Shown piece after piece: positions 33,231-41,419 of a DNA stretch of 64,000 nucleotides. The notes under the pieces were generated by a model, which was not told where the DNA came from, searched no databases, and saw nothing but the letters and a program-made list of their open reading frames with translations. The position numbers were made by a program, and so were the translations under genes. Numbering within the stretch: position 1 is the first letter of the stretch; each line of letters opens with the position of its first letter. The DNA comes from Herbiconiux sp. (GTDB taxonomy: Bacteria; Actinomycetota; Actinomycetes; Actinomycetales; Microbacteriaceae), in contig NZ_SCVE01000008.1 of the NCBI RefSeq assembly GCF_004297105.1, positions 124,001-188,000 on the forward strand, in the 5' to 3' direction.

Positions 33231-35441
33231 CTAGTTCGAGGGCGCGCCCGGGAACGAGGCGCCGTCGGGGATGGTGAATCCCTCGGGCGGGGTGAAGGTG
33301 CCGGTGCCCGTGGAACCCGAACCGCCCAGACCGCTGAGGCCCGAGCTCGACGAGTCGTCGCTCGTTGAGGTGTCGAGCACATCCGAGTTGAGGTCGGCGA
33401 GCACGACGACGTCGCCCACGAGCAGACCCGAGGTGATCTCGGTGCGCTCCGAGCCCATCGCTCCGATCTCCACCACGGTGGACTGCGAGGTGCCGTTCAC
33501 CAGGGTGTCCACCGTGTATGAGGAACCGTCACGGTGCACCGCGGATGTCGGCACGGTGAGCACCTCGTCCTGCGCGGCCACCGACACCGAGACCTGCGCC
33601 GAGGCGCCGTTCAGGAGAGCCTGATCGGTGGGGTCGATCGCGATCGTGACGTCGTACGACGGGGTCGACGAGTCGCTCGCGACGTTCAGTACGCCGATCG
33701 ACGAGACGGTTCCCGTGAGGGGCGTCGCGCTCGACGCTTGCGTGATCGTGGCGGTCTGGCCCACGGCGAGCTTCGGCACGTTCGACAGCGTCACGGTCGA
33801 GGAGACCACGAACCCGTCGTCGCCGATGATGGAGATGACCGCGTCGGAGGAGGCCGCGCTCACCGTGGTGCCGCTCGTGATCGACACGGCCGCGACGGTT
33901 CCCGTGATGGGAGCCGTGAGCGTGGCGAGGGTGAGGTTCTGCTGCGCGATCGCCAGATCCGCCTTCGCGAGGTCGATCTCGGCCTGGTCGGCGAGGATGG
34001 TCTCGGCCGTGATGGTGGCCGAGGTACCCCCGGTGATGGCGGTTCCCGTCGAGGTCGTCGTGCCGGTCCCGGTGCCCGAGGAGTCCGTCGCCGTCGGGGT
34101 GGTCGCCGCGACCACGGTCACGGCCGACGCCAGGTGAACGGATGCGGTGGTGCCGGTCGTCGACGTACTCGCGCTCGAGAGGTCGGCCGAGGTGGCGCTC
34201 TGGTCGGCCGCACCGGTCGGGGTGCTCGTGCCTCCGGCTCCGGTGCCGGCGGTCGCAGCCGCCGTGGCGTCGGCGACGGCCGTCTGGAGGGCGGCCACCG
34301 CGTCGTCGAGCTGAGTCATGAGGTCGAGCACCGCGCTCTGCGCGTCGTTCGCCGTGGACTGCTCGGTCTGCACCTCGGTGATAGCGCTCTGGCAGGCGGC
34401 CAGATCGGCCTTGATGGCGTCGAGCTGGGCGTTCGCGTCAGCGGTCGGATCGGTTGCGGTTGCATCGCCTTCCGCGCCGCCGCTGCCATCGGTCGAGCCG
34501 TCATCGGTGGTGAGCGACTCGATGGTGGCCTCGAGGAACGGCTGGCAGGTGGCATCCGAGGTGGCGATGGTCTCCTGGGTGGCGGCGAGGGCGTCTTGCG
34601 CGGTGGAGTACTGCGCGAGGAGCGCCTCCTGCGCCGACTTCACCGCGGCGACCGCGGCGTCGATGGCCGTGGTGTCGAGCGTGGTGCCCGAGCCGGAGCC
34701 CGAACCGGAGCCCGAGCCGGAGCCCGAGCCGCCCCCGGGCACGGTTCCCGTGCCGGCGTCGGTGGCCGCCCCACCGGTGCTGGGAAGGCCGGAGGTTCCG
34801 GATGTCCCGGTGGTCCCGGTGGCCCCCGGCAGCGTGCCGGTCGACGTCGACGTCGAGGTCGAGGTCGAGGCGCTGCTCGTGGTGCCCGACGACTGGGCAT
34901 CGAGATCGCTCGTGAGCTGATCCTCGGCGGCGGTGACGGCATCCTCGGCGGAGTCGATCGCGTCCTGCAGATCGGAGGTGTCGAGGGTGGCGAGCTGCTG
35001 GCCCGCCGTCACGGTGTCGCCCACCTTCACCGAGACCGACGACACGGTGCCGCCCACCTGGAAGGCCGAGTCGCGGCGCGTGGCCGAGGCGATGGTGCCG
35101 GTGAGCGCCAGGTTCTCATCGACCGTGCCGAGCGTGGCGACGGTGGTGCGGTAGTCGTTGCCGGATCCCTGCGAGAGGGCGAAGGCCGCCCCACCGCCGA
35201 CCGCGCAGAGCACGGCCGTGGCGGCGACCACCGCGATAATGCGCCGTCTGCGCTTCTGCCGCGCCTTCAGCTTCTTGGGCGACAGCGCCGGGCGAGCGGG
35301 TTTCGCCGATTCCGTGGCCACAGCCGTCGAGGCCGCGGTCTCGGTGCCGGCGGCCGTGGCCTCCGTGCCCGTGGTACTTGATGCAGCGTCGGCGGGAGTG
35401 GCCGCCGGCTGTCGGGGTGTGCGGGGGGTACGAGGCGCCAT
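33231..35441 (-). CDS. HlyD/MacA-like efflux adaptor with large Ser/Thr insert
   Basis: 736 residues. A cytosolic, basic leader (KKLKARQKRRRR) precedes one membrane helix (IIAVVAATAVLCAVGGGAAF) and an extracytoplasmic adaptor: lipoyl half FQVGGTVSSVSVKVGDTV, a coiled region, second half LTAPITGTVAAVSITSGT, then beta-barrel and membrane-proximal domains (VLTVPTSAVHRDGSSYTV). The hairpin region is unusually long (about 330 residues) and carries a Ser/Thr/Gly-rich insert including a GS repeat. Two cysteines flank a helical part. Last gene of the operon; ATG is 1 bp past the lipoprotein stop. The C-terminus is rich in Gly/Pro (TPPEGFTIPDG). Confidence 0.88.
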   Translation of the reverse strand: MAPRTPRTPRQPAATPADAASSTTGTEATAAGTETAASTAVATESAKPARPALSPKKLKARQKRRRRIIAVVAATAVLCAVGGGAAFALSQGSGNDYRTTVATLGTVDENLALTGTIASATRRDSAFQVGGTVSSVSVKVGDTVTAGQQLATLDTSDLQDAIDSAEDAVTAAEDQLTSDLDAQSSGTTSSASTSTSTSTSTGTLPGATGTTGTSGTSGLPSTGGAATDAGTGTVPGGGSGSGSGSGSGSGSGTTLDTTAIDAAVAAVKSAQEALLAQYSTAQDALAATQETIATSDATCQPFLEATIESLTTDDGSTDGSGGAEGDATATDPTADANAQLDAIKADLAACQSAITEVQTEQSTANDAQSAVLDLMTQLDDAVAALQTAVADATAAATAGTGAGGTSTPTGAADQSATSADLSSASTSTTGTTASVHLASAVTVVAATTPTATDSSGTGTGTTTSTGTAITGGTSATITAETILADQAEIDLAKADLAIAQQNLTLATLTAPITGTVAAVSITSGTTVSAASSDAVISIIGDDGFVVSSTVTLSNVPKLAVGQTATITQASSATPLTGTVSSIGVLNVASDSSTPSYDVTIAIDPTDQALLNGASAQVSVSVAAQDEVLTVPTSAVHRDGSSYTVDTLVNGTSQSTVVEIGAMGSERTEITSGLLVGDVVVLADLNSDVLDTSTSDDSSSSGLSGLGGSGSTGTGTFTPPEGFTIPDGASFPGAPSN

Positions 35442-35442
35442 C

Positions 35443-36405
35443 TCAGCTTCCGCTCGTCGAGGTACCGGATCCGGTACCGCCGGGACGCTGACCGCCGGGG
35501 CCTGCACCGAAGCCGGTGCTGCAGCCGCTGTCGCCCGCTTCGGACACGGCGAGCGAGGTCGCCGCGACGGTACCGCTCGAGTCCGACTCGCCCTGCGCCA
35601 GCACGCACGCCCCCACCACGAGAGCGGATGCATCGGCCGTCTTGGTGGTCGAGTAGGTCGTGGTGCCGTCGACGGTGACGTCTGTGGTCGACGTCGTGCC
35701 GTCGGCCGAGGTGGTCTGCACCGTGATGGTGGTGCCGCTGACCGCGGTCACCAGTCCGCTCGCGAAGCCGCCGAAGCCGGCGGCGCCGGCGCCGCTCGAG
35801 CCGTCGGGCGCGCCCGTGGGCATCACACCGTCGGGCACGTCGGTCGGCATCGCTCCGTCGGGGAAGTCCGTCGGTGGCGTGCCGCCGCCCGCCGCAAAGC
35901 CGCCTGCGCCGCCGAAGCCGGTGGTGCAGGTGCCGTCGGTGGCCGCGGAGATCGTGACCGAGGTGGCCGCGGTGGATGCGGCATCCGTCGAGCTGGAGTC
36001 GGTGCTGCTCGATCCGGGCGCACCCGCACCGCCGAACCCGCCACTCACCGTGGTGACGCACACGCCCGCCGTGACGTCGGAGAGTGCGGCCGCGACCGTC
36101 TGGGTGATCGTGGTGGAGTCGGAGTAGGTCACGGCCGTCTGCGAATCGGTGTCCTGCACCTGGAGCGTGGTGCCGGTGATGGCCGCGATCTCGCCCGAGG
36201 TGCCTCCTCCGCCCGGCAGTCCGCCGGCCGGGGCGCCGGCCGCGCTGGTGGCGGCCGGCACCGAGTCACTCGAAGCGGTGGTCGACGCGCAGGCCGACAT
36301 CGCGAACACGCCGGCGGCGGCGAGAAGGACCCCGGCGCTGATGTACCAGTGCCGGCCGGAGCGGCGGGTGGGGGAGGTCTGTTCGGTGGTGTTTCGGATT
36401 CTCAT
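35443..36405 (-). CDS. DUF5666-type secreted lipoprotein in export operon
   Basis: 320 residues from ATG 36405, which has GAAGGA upstream; an ATG at 36474 overlaps the preceding stop and would add 23 residues. Signal AGVLLAAAGVFAMSAC with Cys 39 gives a lipoprotein. Three similar beta-rich units follow, for example ITGTTLQVQDTDSQTAVTYS and VSGTTITVQTTSADGTTSTT, each with the G-T-T-x-x-V-x pattern and ending in a Cys near VGAC or AGVC. This matches DUF5666, a family of small beta-barrel repeats of unknown function. Asp/Pro-rich spacers (PTDVPDGVMPTGAPDG) connect them. It sits between the permease and the second adaptor. Confidence 0.8.
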   Translation of the reverse strand: MRIRNTTEQTSPTRRSGRHWYISAGVLLAAAGVFAMSACASTTASSDSVPAATSAAGAPAGGLPGGGGTSGEIAAITGTTLQVQDTDSQTAVTYSDSTTITQTVAAALSDVTAGVCVTTVSGGFGGAGAPGSSSTDSSSTDAASTAATSVTISAATDGTCTTGFGGAGGFAAGGGTPPTDFPDGAMPTDVPDGVMPTGAPDGSSGAGAAGFGGFASGLVTAVSGTTITVQTTSADGTTSTTDVTVDGTTTYSTTKTADASALVVGACVLAQGESDSSGTVAATSLAVSEAGDSGCSTGFGAGPGGQRPGGTGSGTSTSGS

Positions 36406-36470
36406 GGCAGTGGTTCCTTCTGTGCGTGAGGTGAGGCCTGAGGCGTCGGTGGGGTCGGAGGGTGCGGGGG

Positions 36471-37703
36471 TCATTCGCTGCGCAGCGCGTCGATCGGGGC
36501 CAGCCGGGCCGCCCGGGTGGCGGGGTAGACCCCGAAGATGAGGCCGATGGCGATCGCGACCCCGATGGAGAGGCCGACGGCCTCGGGCGAGATCACGATC
36601 GACGAGCCGACCACCCCCGGGAGCGCCAGGGCGGCACCCATTCCGAGCACGGCGCCCAGCACTCCGCCGGTGAGGCCGAGGATCGCGGCTTCGACGAGGA
36701 ACTGCCTCCGGATCGCCCAGGGTGGCGCCCCGAGCGCCTTGCGCAGCCCGATCTCGCGAGTTCGCTCGGTGACCGAGACCAGCATGATGTTCATCACGCC
36801 GATGCCGCCGACGAGCAGCGACAGGGCCGCGACGCCCGTGAGCAGTACGGTCAGCGTCTGGTAGATCGAGGTGGCCGTGTCGACGAGCGCGTTCTGCGAG
36901 CTGATCGTGAAGTCGGCGGAGTCGGCCGACGAGATCGAGTGCAGGTTCAGCAGCACGGCCTCGGCCTCCTGATAGGCGGCGGCGAGCTGGCCATCCGATG
37001 CCGCTTTCAGATAGATCGTCGACACCGAGTTCGCCGTGGTTCCGCCCACCAGCTGGTTGGCGGCCGTCGACAGCGGCACGATCGCCACATCGTCGAGGTT
37101 CGACGACGAGTCGGACCCCGCGGATGCGAGCACCCCCACCACCTCGAAGGTGTGCCCGTCGATGGTCACCGACTGCCCCACCACGTTCGTGGTGCCGAAC
37201 AGCTCGGTGGCCGTCTCCGATCCCAGCACGGTGACCGCGGCCTGGGACGCCTGATCCTCATCGGTGATGAACTCGCCCGCGATCAGGTCGCGGGAGCGCA
37301 CATCGAGCCAGGACGCGGTGGTGCCGGTGACCGTGGTCGTCCAGTTGGTGTCGTTGGCCTCGAGCGCCAGCGACGTCGACTTCTCGGCGGCCACACCCTC
37401 GATGTCGGGGGCGTTCACGCTCGAGGCGAGAGCGGTCGCATCCGCCGCCGTGAGGGTGGCACTCGTGCCGAAGCCGCCGCGCACTCCCGAGCTGTCGGTG
37501 CTCGAGCCGGGCGAGACGATCAGCAGGTTACTGCCGAGCGACGAGATCGAGGCGCTGACGTCTTTCTGGGTGCCGAGGCCGAGGCCCACGGTGAGGATGA
37601 CGGCGGCGATCCCGATCAGGATGCCGAGCACGGTGAGCAGCGAGCGGAGTCCGTGCGAGCGCACGGCCGCCCAGCTCGTGCGGAGGGTCTCGCTCCAGTT
37701 CAT
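36471..37703 (-). CDS. MacB-type ABC transporter permease
   Basis: 410 residues. N-terminal helix LLTVLGILIGIAAVILTVGL is followed by a MacB periplasmic core domain (residues about 45-280) and three C-terminal helices with the FtsX domain (VLLTGVAALSLLVGGIGVMN, then VSVTERTREIGLRKALGA). The MacB topology and the RTREIGLRKALGA coupling motif are diagnostic. Such permeases do mechanotransmission with an adaptor rather than classical transport. ATGA overlap with the upstream ATPase gene. Works with the ATPase and one or both adaptors. Confidence 0.93.
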   Translation of the reverse strand: MNWSETLRTSWAAVRSHGLRSLLTVLGILIGIAAVILTVGLGLGTQKDVSASISSLGSNLLIVSPGSSTDSSGVRGGFGTSATLTAADATALASSVNAPDIEGVAAEKSTSLALEANDTNWTTTVTGTTASWLDVRSRDLIAGEFITDEDQASQAAVTVLGSETATELFGTTNVVGQSVTIDGHTFEVVGVLASAGSDSSSNLDDVAIVPLSTAANQLVGGTTANSVSTIYLKAASDGQLAAAYQEAEAVLLNLHSISSADSADFTISSQNALVDTATSIYQTLTVLLTGVAALSLLVGGIGVMNIMLVSVTERTREIGLRKALGAPPWAIRRQFLVEAAILGLTGGVLGAVLGMGAALALPGVVGSSIVISPEAVGLSIGVAIAIGLIFGVYPATRAARLAPIDALRSE

Positions 37704-38470
37704 GCGGCACCTCCGGCGACGGTTGCGAGCAGGGCGCCCTCGGCCGTGTCGCCCTGGATCAGGCCGTCCTTGACCCTCACGATTCGCCGGGCACGCTGGG
37801 CCACCTCGAGCTCGTGCGTGATGAGCACGATCGTGCGGCCGAGATCGTGCAGTTCGTCGAAGAGCCCGAGCACGTCTTCGGTGGAGACCGAGTCGAGGTT
37901 TCCGGTGGGTTCGTCGGCCAGGATCATGGTGGGCTCACCGACCAGGGCGCGCGCCACGGCAACCCTCTGCTGCTGGCCGCCCGACAGCTCGCCCGGCTTG
38001 TTGACGAACCGCGATCCGAGTCCCACCCGCTCGAGCGCCCGCTCGGCGCGCGCCCGCCGTTCGTGGCCGGGTACCCGGGCGTACATCAGCGGCAGCTCCA
38101 CGTTGCGCCAGGCCTCGAGCGAGGGCAGCAGGTTGAACTGCTGGAACACGAAGCCGATCTCCTTGTTGCGGATCTCGGCCAGCTCGGCCTCATCGAGGTC
38201 GTCGACATCGTGGCCGGCGAGGCGGTAGTGGCCCGTGGTGAGGGTGTCGAGGCATCCGAGGATGTTCATCAGCGTCGACTTGCCCGAACCGGAGGGGCCC
38301 ATGATGGCCACGTACTCGCCCTGGCGGATCTCGAGGTCGACCCCGCGGAGGGCCTCGAACTCGATCGTGCCACTGCGGTACACCTTGCGGGCTGCCGTCA
38401 GTTCGATGACCGGTTCGCCGTATTCCTTGTCGGGCATGTTCCCGTTCGCGATCGCTCGTGTGGTGGTCAT
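37700..38470 (-). CDS. MacB/LolD-type ABC transporter ATP-binding protein
   Basis: 256 residues, one nucleotide-binding domain. Walker A GPSGSGKST (58-66), Q-loop FVFQQFNLLP, signature LSGGQQQRV (162-170), Walker B MILADEPTG (182-190), D-loop NLDS and H-loop LITHE. The pattern of residues after the signature is that of the MacB/LolD group, which drives FtsX-type permeases. It powers the permease immediately downstream. ATG at 38470; an internal ATG (MPDKEYGEP) is another possible start. Starts 4 bp after the first adaptor's stop. Confidence 0.95.
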   Translation of the reverse strand: MTTTRAIANGNMPDKEYGEPVIELTAARKVYRSGTIEFEALRGVDLEIRQGEYVAIMGPSGSGKSTLMNILGCLDTLTTGHYRLAGHDVDDLDEAELAEIRNKEIGFVFQQFNLLPSLEAWRNVELPLMYARVPGHERRARAERALERVGLGSRFVNKPGELSGGQQQRVAVARALVGEPTMILADEPTGNLDSVSTEDVLGLFDELHDLGRTIVLITHELEVAQRARRIVRVKDGLIQGDTAEGALLATVAGGAA

Positions 38471-38474
38471 GGGC

Positions 38475-39743
38475 TCAGTTGCCGCCCGTCGTGCCGCCGG
38501 GGAACTGGCCGCCGCTCGGCAGCTGGCTCGGGTCGAAGCCCTCGGGCAGGGTGCCGCCGCCGGGGAAGCCGCCGGTGCCGGTGCCTGTACCTGTGCCTGT
38601 TCCGCCGTTGCCGGAGCCCGGGGTGAAGAGGGACACGGCCACGAGGTCGCCCTCGGCGATACCGCCGGTGATCTCGGTCAGCGTGCCGACCGTCTCGCCG
38701 ACCGTGACGGTGGTGGTGGTCTCGTTGCCGTCGGCGTCGACCTTGTTCACCGTCGTGGTGCCGTCCTCGGCCGTGGTGACGGCCGCGCTGGGCACGGTGA
38801 GCACGTCGGTGCGGCGCTCGTAGACGATCTTGGCCGTCACGGAGACGCCGTCGTACAGGCCCTCGGGCGAGCCGGTCACGGCGACCGTGACCGGGTACGC
38901 GGCCGAGCCCGACGAGGTGGAGGGAAGCATCCCGACCGTGCTGACGGTGCCGAAGAAGGCCGTGCCGTCGTCGGTGGAGAGCTCGACCTGGTCGCCGACG
39001 GTGACGTTCGCGAGATCCGTCTCGCCGACGGAGAGGCTCACTTCCCAGGAGTCGGTGCTCACGATGGTGAAGGCGCTGGTGGAGGTCGTCGAGGTGGAGC
39101 TACCGGTTCCGGATGCGAGGCCACCCGTCGTGCTCGTGCTGGTGCCCGTGCTGGCGCTGCTGCTCGATCCGGTCGTGGTGTCGCCGACTTCGAGGTTCAC
39201 CGCGGTGACGAGGCCCGAGACGGGCGCCACCAGCGTGGCGTCGGCGACGGCGGCATTGGCCTTGTCGGCGGCCGCCTGGGCTTTGGCGACGGATGCCTCA
39301 TCCGCCGCGATCTGGGTGGCGGATGCGTCGGTGCCGTCGTCGTCGGCCTCGGCCGACGCCAGAGTGGCCTGCGCCTTGGCGAGCGTGGCCTGGGCGGAGA
39401 GGGCATCCGCCTGCACCGTGAGGGTGTCGACGGTGGCGAGCACCTGGCCCGCCGTGACGGTCGCGCCCGCCTCGACGTTCACCGCGGTCACGGTGCCGGC
39501 CACGGCGAAGTCCACGTCTTCCTGCACCGTCGGCGCCAGGGTGCCGCTCGTGTCGATGGTCTTCTCCATCGTCTCGAGCGAAGCCGCGACCGACGTGGTC
39601 CTGGTGGCGGCCTGGGCCGACGACGACGCGTTGGCCGAGAGAATCGCCCAGGTGGTGCCGCCGCCCGCCACGATGACCACCGCGACGGCGATCACGATCC
39701 AGGTTCGCGGACGAATCCGTTTTACAGTGTCGGCGAGTTTCAT
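38475..39743 (-). CDS. HlyD-family efflux adaptor (first gene of export operon)
   Basis: 422 residues. A basic head and membrane helix (TWIVIAVAVVIVAGGGTTWA) precede the extracytoplasmic part: lipoyl half FAVAGTVTAVNVEAGATV, a coiled hairpin of about 60 residues (LAKAQATLASAEADDD, VAKAQAAADKANAAVAD), second half LVAPVSGLVTAVNLEVGD, then beta-barrel segment with VLTVPSAAVTTAEDGTTTVN. The tail is Gly/Pro-rich, ending GGQFPGGTTGGN. GAGGGAG precedes the ATG. It is shorter and lacks the big Ser/Thr insert of the second adaptor, so the two are paralogs, not copies. The promoter lies in the 167 bp shared with divergent purF. Confidence 0.92.
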   Translation of the reverse strand: MKLADTVKRIRPRTWIVIAVAVVIVAGGGTTWAILSANASSSAQAATRTTSVAASLETMEKTIDTSGTLAPTVQEDVDFAVAGTVTAVNVEAGATVTAGQVLATVDTLTVQADALSAQATLAKAQATLASAEADDDGTDASATQIAADEASVAKAQAAADKANAAVADATLVAPVSGLVTAVNLEVGDTTTGSSSSASTGTSTSTTGGLASGTGSSTSTTSTSAFTIVSTDSWEVSLSVGETDLANVTVGDQVELSTDDGTAFFGTVSTVGMLPSTSSGSAAYPVTVAVTGSPEGLYDGVSVTAKIVYERRTDVLTVPSAAVTTAEDGTTTVNKVDADGNETTTTVTVGETVGTLTEITGGIAEGDLVAVSLFTPGSGNGGTGTGTGTGTGGFPGGGTLPEGFDPSQLPSGGQFPGGTTGGN

Positions 39744-39871
39744 GATCTCCCTCTGAAAGGCCGGGCAACAGACTCGTCGACTGTAGGAAGGCGGACTATG
39801 CGCACCTTCTCAGCAACCTTTCACTTTCCTATGAGTGCGTCACCGGACGTGCGGCGGATGCCCGCACCGCA

Positions 39872-39903
39872 CTGACATGGGGCGCGTTCGCGCAGGATAG
39901 AAT
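39872..39903 (+). promoter_or_regulatory. Probable leaderless purF promoter
   Basis: TAGAAT (39898-39903) is a near-consensus -10 box ending 7 bp before the purF ATG, so the mRNA likely begins at the start codon. A -35-like CTGACA (39872-39877) is at a long 20-bp spacing. No ribosome site is visible. Confidence 0.55.
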
Positions 39904-39910
39904 CGGTGCA

Positions 39911-41371
39911 ATGTGCGGCATCGTGGGCATCGTTTCGTCTGAGCCCGTCAACCAACTCGTCTACGACTCCCTTCTGCTGCTGCAGCATCGGGGTCAGGAC
40001 TCGACGGGTATCGCCACCGCCGAAGGCGACATCTTCCACATCGTGAAGGCCAAGGGCCAGGTGCGCGAGGCGTTCCGCACGCGCGACATGCGGTCGCTGC
40101 TCGGCACGATGGGCCTCGGGCACGTGCGCTACGCGACGCAGGGCAAGGCCTCCTCCGAGCAGGAGGCGCAGCCGTTCTACGTGAATGCGCCCTACGGCAT
40201 CATCCTGGTTCACAACGGCAACCTCACGAACACGCGCGAACTCACCAGCGAGCTCTACAACATCGACCGTCGGCACCTCAACACCGACAGCGACACCGAG
40301 GTGCTGCTGAACGTGTTCGCCAACGAGCTGCAGTCGCAGATCACGGGCCTCTCGCTCGACCCCGACCAGATCTTCACGGCCGTCTCCCGCGTGCACGAGC
40401 GCGTCGAGGGCTCCTACGCCACGATCGCGATGATCGCCGGGCACGGGCTGCTCGCCTTCCGTGACCCGTTCGGCATCCGGCCTCTGACCCTCGGCGGGCG
40501 ACTGCTGGAGAACGGCCAGATGGAGTGGGTCGTGGCATCCGAGTCGCTCGTGATGGAGAGCCTCGGCTACGACGTGGTGCGGGATGTGGAACCCGGTGAG
40601 GCCGTGTTCATCACCCTCGACGGCGAGCTCATCGCGAAGCAGTGTGCGCCCGCGCCCCGGTTGGTGCCGTGTTCGTTCGAGTACGTCTACCTGGCCCGCC
40701 CCGACTCGGTGCTCTCGGGCATCTCGGTGTACGAGGCCCGGCTGCGACTCGGCAACTACCTCGCCGACACGGTGGCCCGCTATACGCCGATGGGCGACAT
40801 CGACGTGGTGATGCCGATTCCGGATTCCTCGCGGCCGGCTGCCATGCAGGTGGCCCAGAAGCTCGGCGTCGAGTACCGCGAGGGCTTCTACAAGAACCGC
40901 TACGTGGGGCGCACGTTCATCATGCCCGGGCAGGCGGCGCGCAAGAAGTCGGTGCGGCAGAAGCTGAACGCGATGTCGAGCGAGTTCAAGGGCAAGAACA
41001 TCCTCATCGTCGACGACTCGATCGTGCGCGGCACCACCTCGAAGGAGATCGTCGACATGGCGCGCCAGGCCGGCGCCAACAAGGTCACCTTCGCCTCGGC
41101 CGCTCCCCCGGTGCGCTTCCCGCACGTCTACGGCATCAACATGCCGTCGCGGCACGAACTCGTGGCGCACGACCGCAAGATCCCGGAGATCGCCGCGGCG
41201 ATCGGCGCCGACCACCTCATCTACCAGGAGGTGGCCGACATGCAGGCCGCCATCACCGAGGGCTCGCCGTTCGTGCGCGACCTCGAGATGAGCTGCTTCA
41301 CGGGCGACTACGTCACGGGCACGGTCTCGCCGGAGTACCTGTCCTGGGTGGAGAAGAACCAGCTCAGCTGA
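39911..41371 (+). CDS. purF: Amidophosphoribosyltransferase
   Basis: Commits PRPP to purine synthesis using glutamine. 486 residues. Cys2 (MCGIVGIVSSEP) is the glutaminase nucleophile after Met removal. LLLLQHRGQDSTGIAT and IILVHNGNLTNTRE belong to the class II amidotransferase domain. The phosphoribosyltransferase PRPP loop is ILIVDDSIVRGTTSKEI (near residue 362), and ASAAPPVRFPHVYGINMPS is the family block after it. The end carries four-cysteine ligand-like positions (FVRDLEMSCFTGDYVTG). It stands alone, away from purD-purC and purM. Confidence 0.97.
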   Translation: MCGIVGIVSSEPVNQLVYDSLLLLQHRGQDSTGIATAEGDIFHIVKAKGQVREAFRTRDMRSLLGTMGLGHVRYATQGKASSEQEAQPFYVNAPYGIILVHNGNLTNTRELTSELYNIDRRHLNTDSDTEVLLNVFANELQSQITGLSLDPDQIFTAVSRVHERVEGSYATIAMIAGHGLLAFRDPFGIRPLTLGGRLLENGQMEWVVASESLVMESLGYDVVRDVEPGEAVFITLDGELIAKQCAPAPRLVPCSFEYVYLARPDSVLSGISVYEARLRLGNYLADTVARYTPMGDIDVVMPIPDSSRPAAMQVAQKLGVEYREGFYKNRYVGRTFIMPGQAARKKSVRQKLNAMSSEFKGKNILIVDDSIVRGTTSKEIVDMARQAGANKVTFASAAPPVRFPHVYGINMPSRHELVAHDRKIPEIAAAIGADHLIYQEVADMQAAITEGSPFVRDLEMSCFTGDYVTGTVSPEYLSWVEKNQLS

Positions 41372-41384
41372 TCATTCGAATGCC

Positions 41385-41416
41385 TGGCAATACCATGTGA
41401 GGTGAGCTATTCTCAC
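41385..41416 (+). promoter_or_regulatory. Leaderless promoter with GTGA-N7-TCAC dyad (first propeller gene)
   Basis: TGGCAA (41385-41390), 17 bp, TATTCT (41408-41413), with the ATG seven bases later. The dyad GTGAGCTATTCTCAC (41402-41416) is symmetric and covers the -10 box. The same arrangement precedes the paralogous gene. Confidence 0.6.
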
Positions 41417-41419
41417 TTC

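Noticed and set aside
34680..34735. GS/Gly-rich repeat of the second adaptor as a mobile or regulatory repeat
   Set aside because: It is a simple in-frame low-complexity linker encoded by alternate Ser/Gly codons.
36406..36474. Longer start (36474) for the DUF5666 lipoprotein
   Set aside because: Adds 23 non-hydrophobic residues ahead of a signal peptide and lacks a ribosome site; kept only as an alternative.
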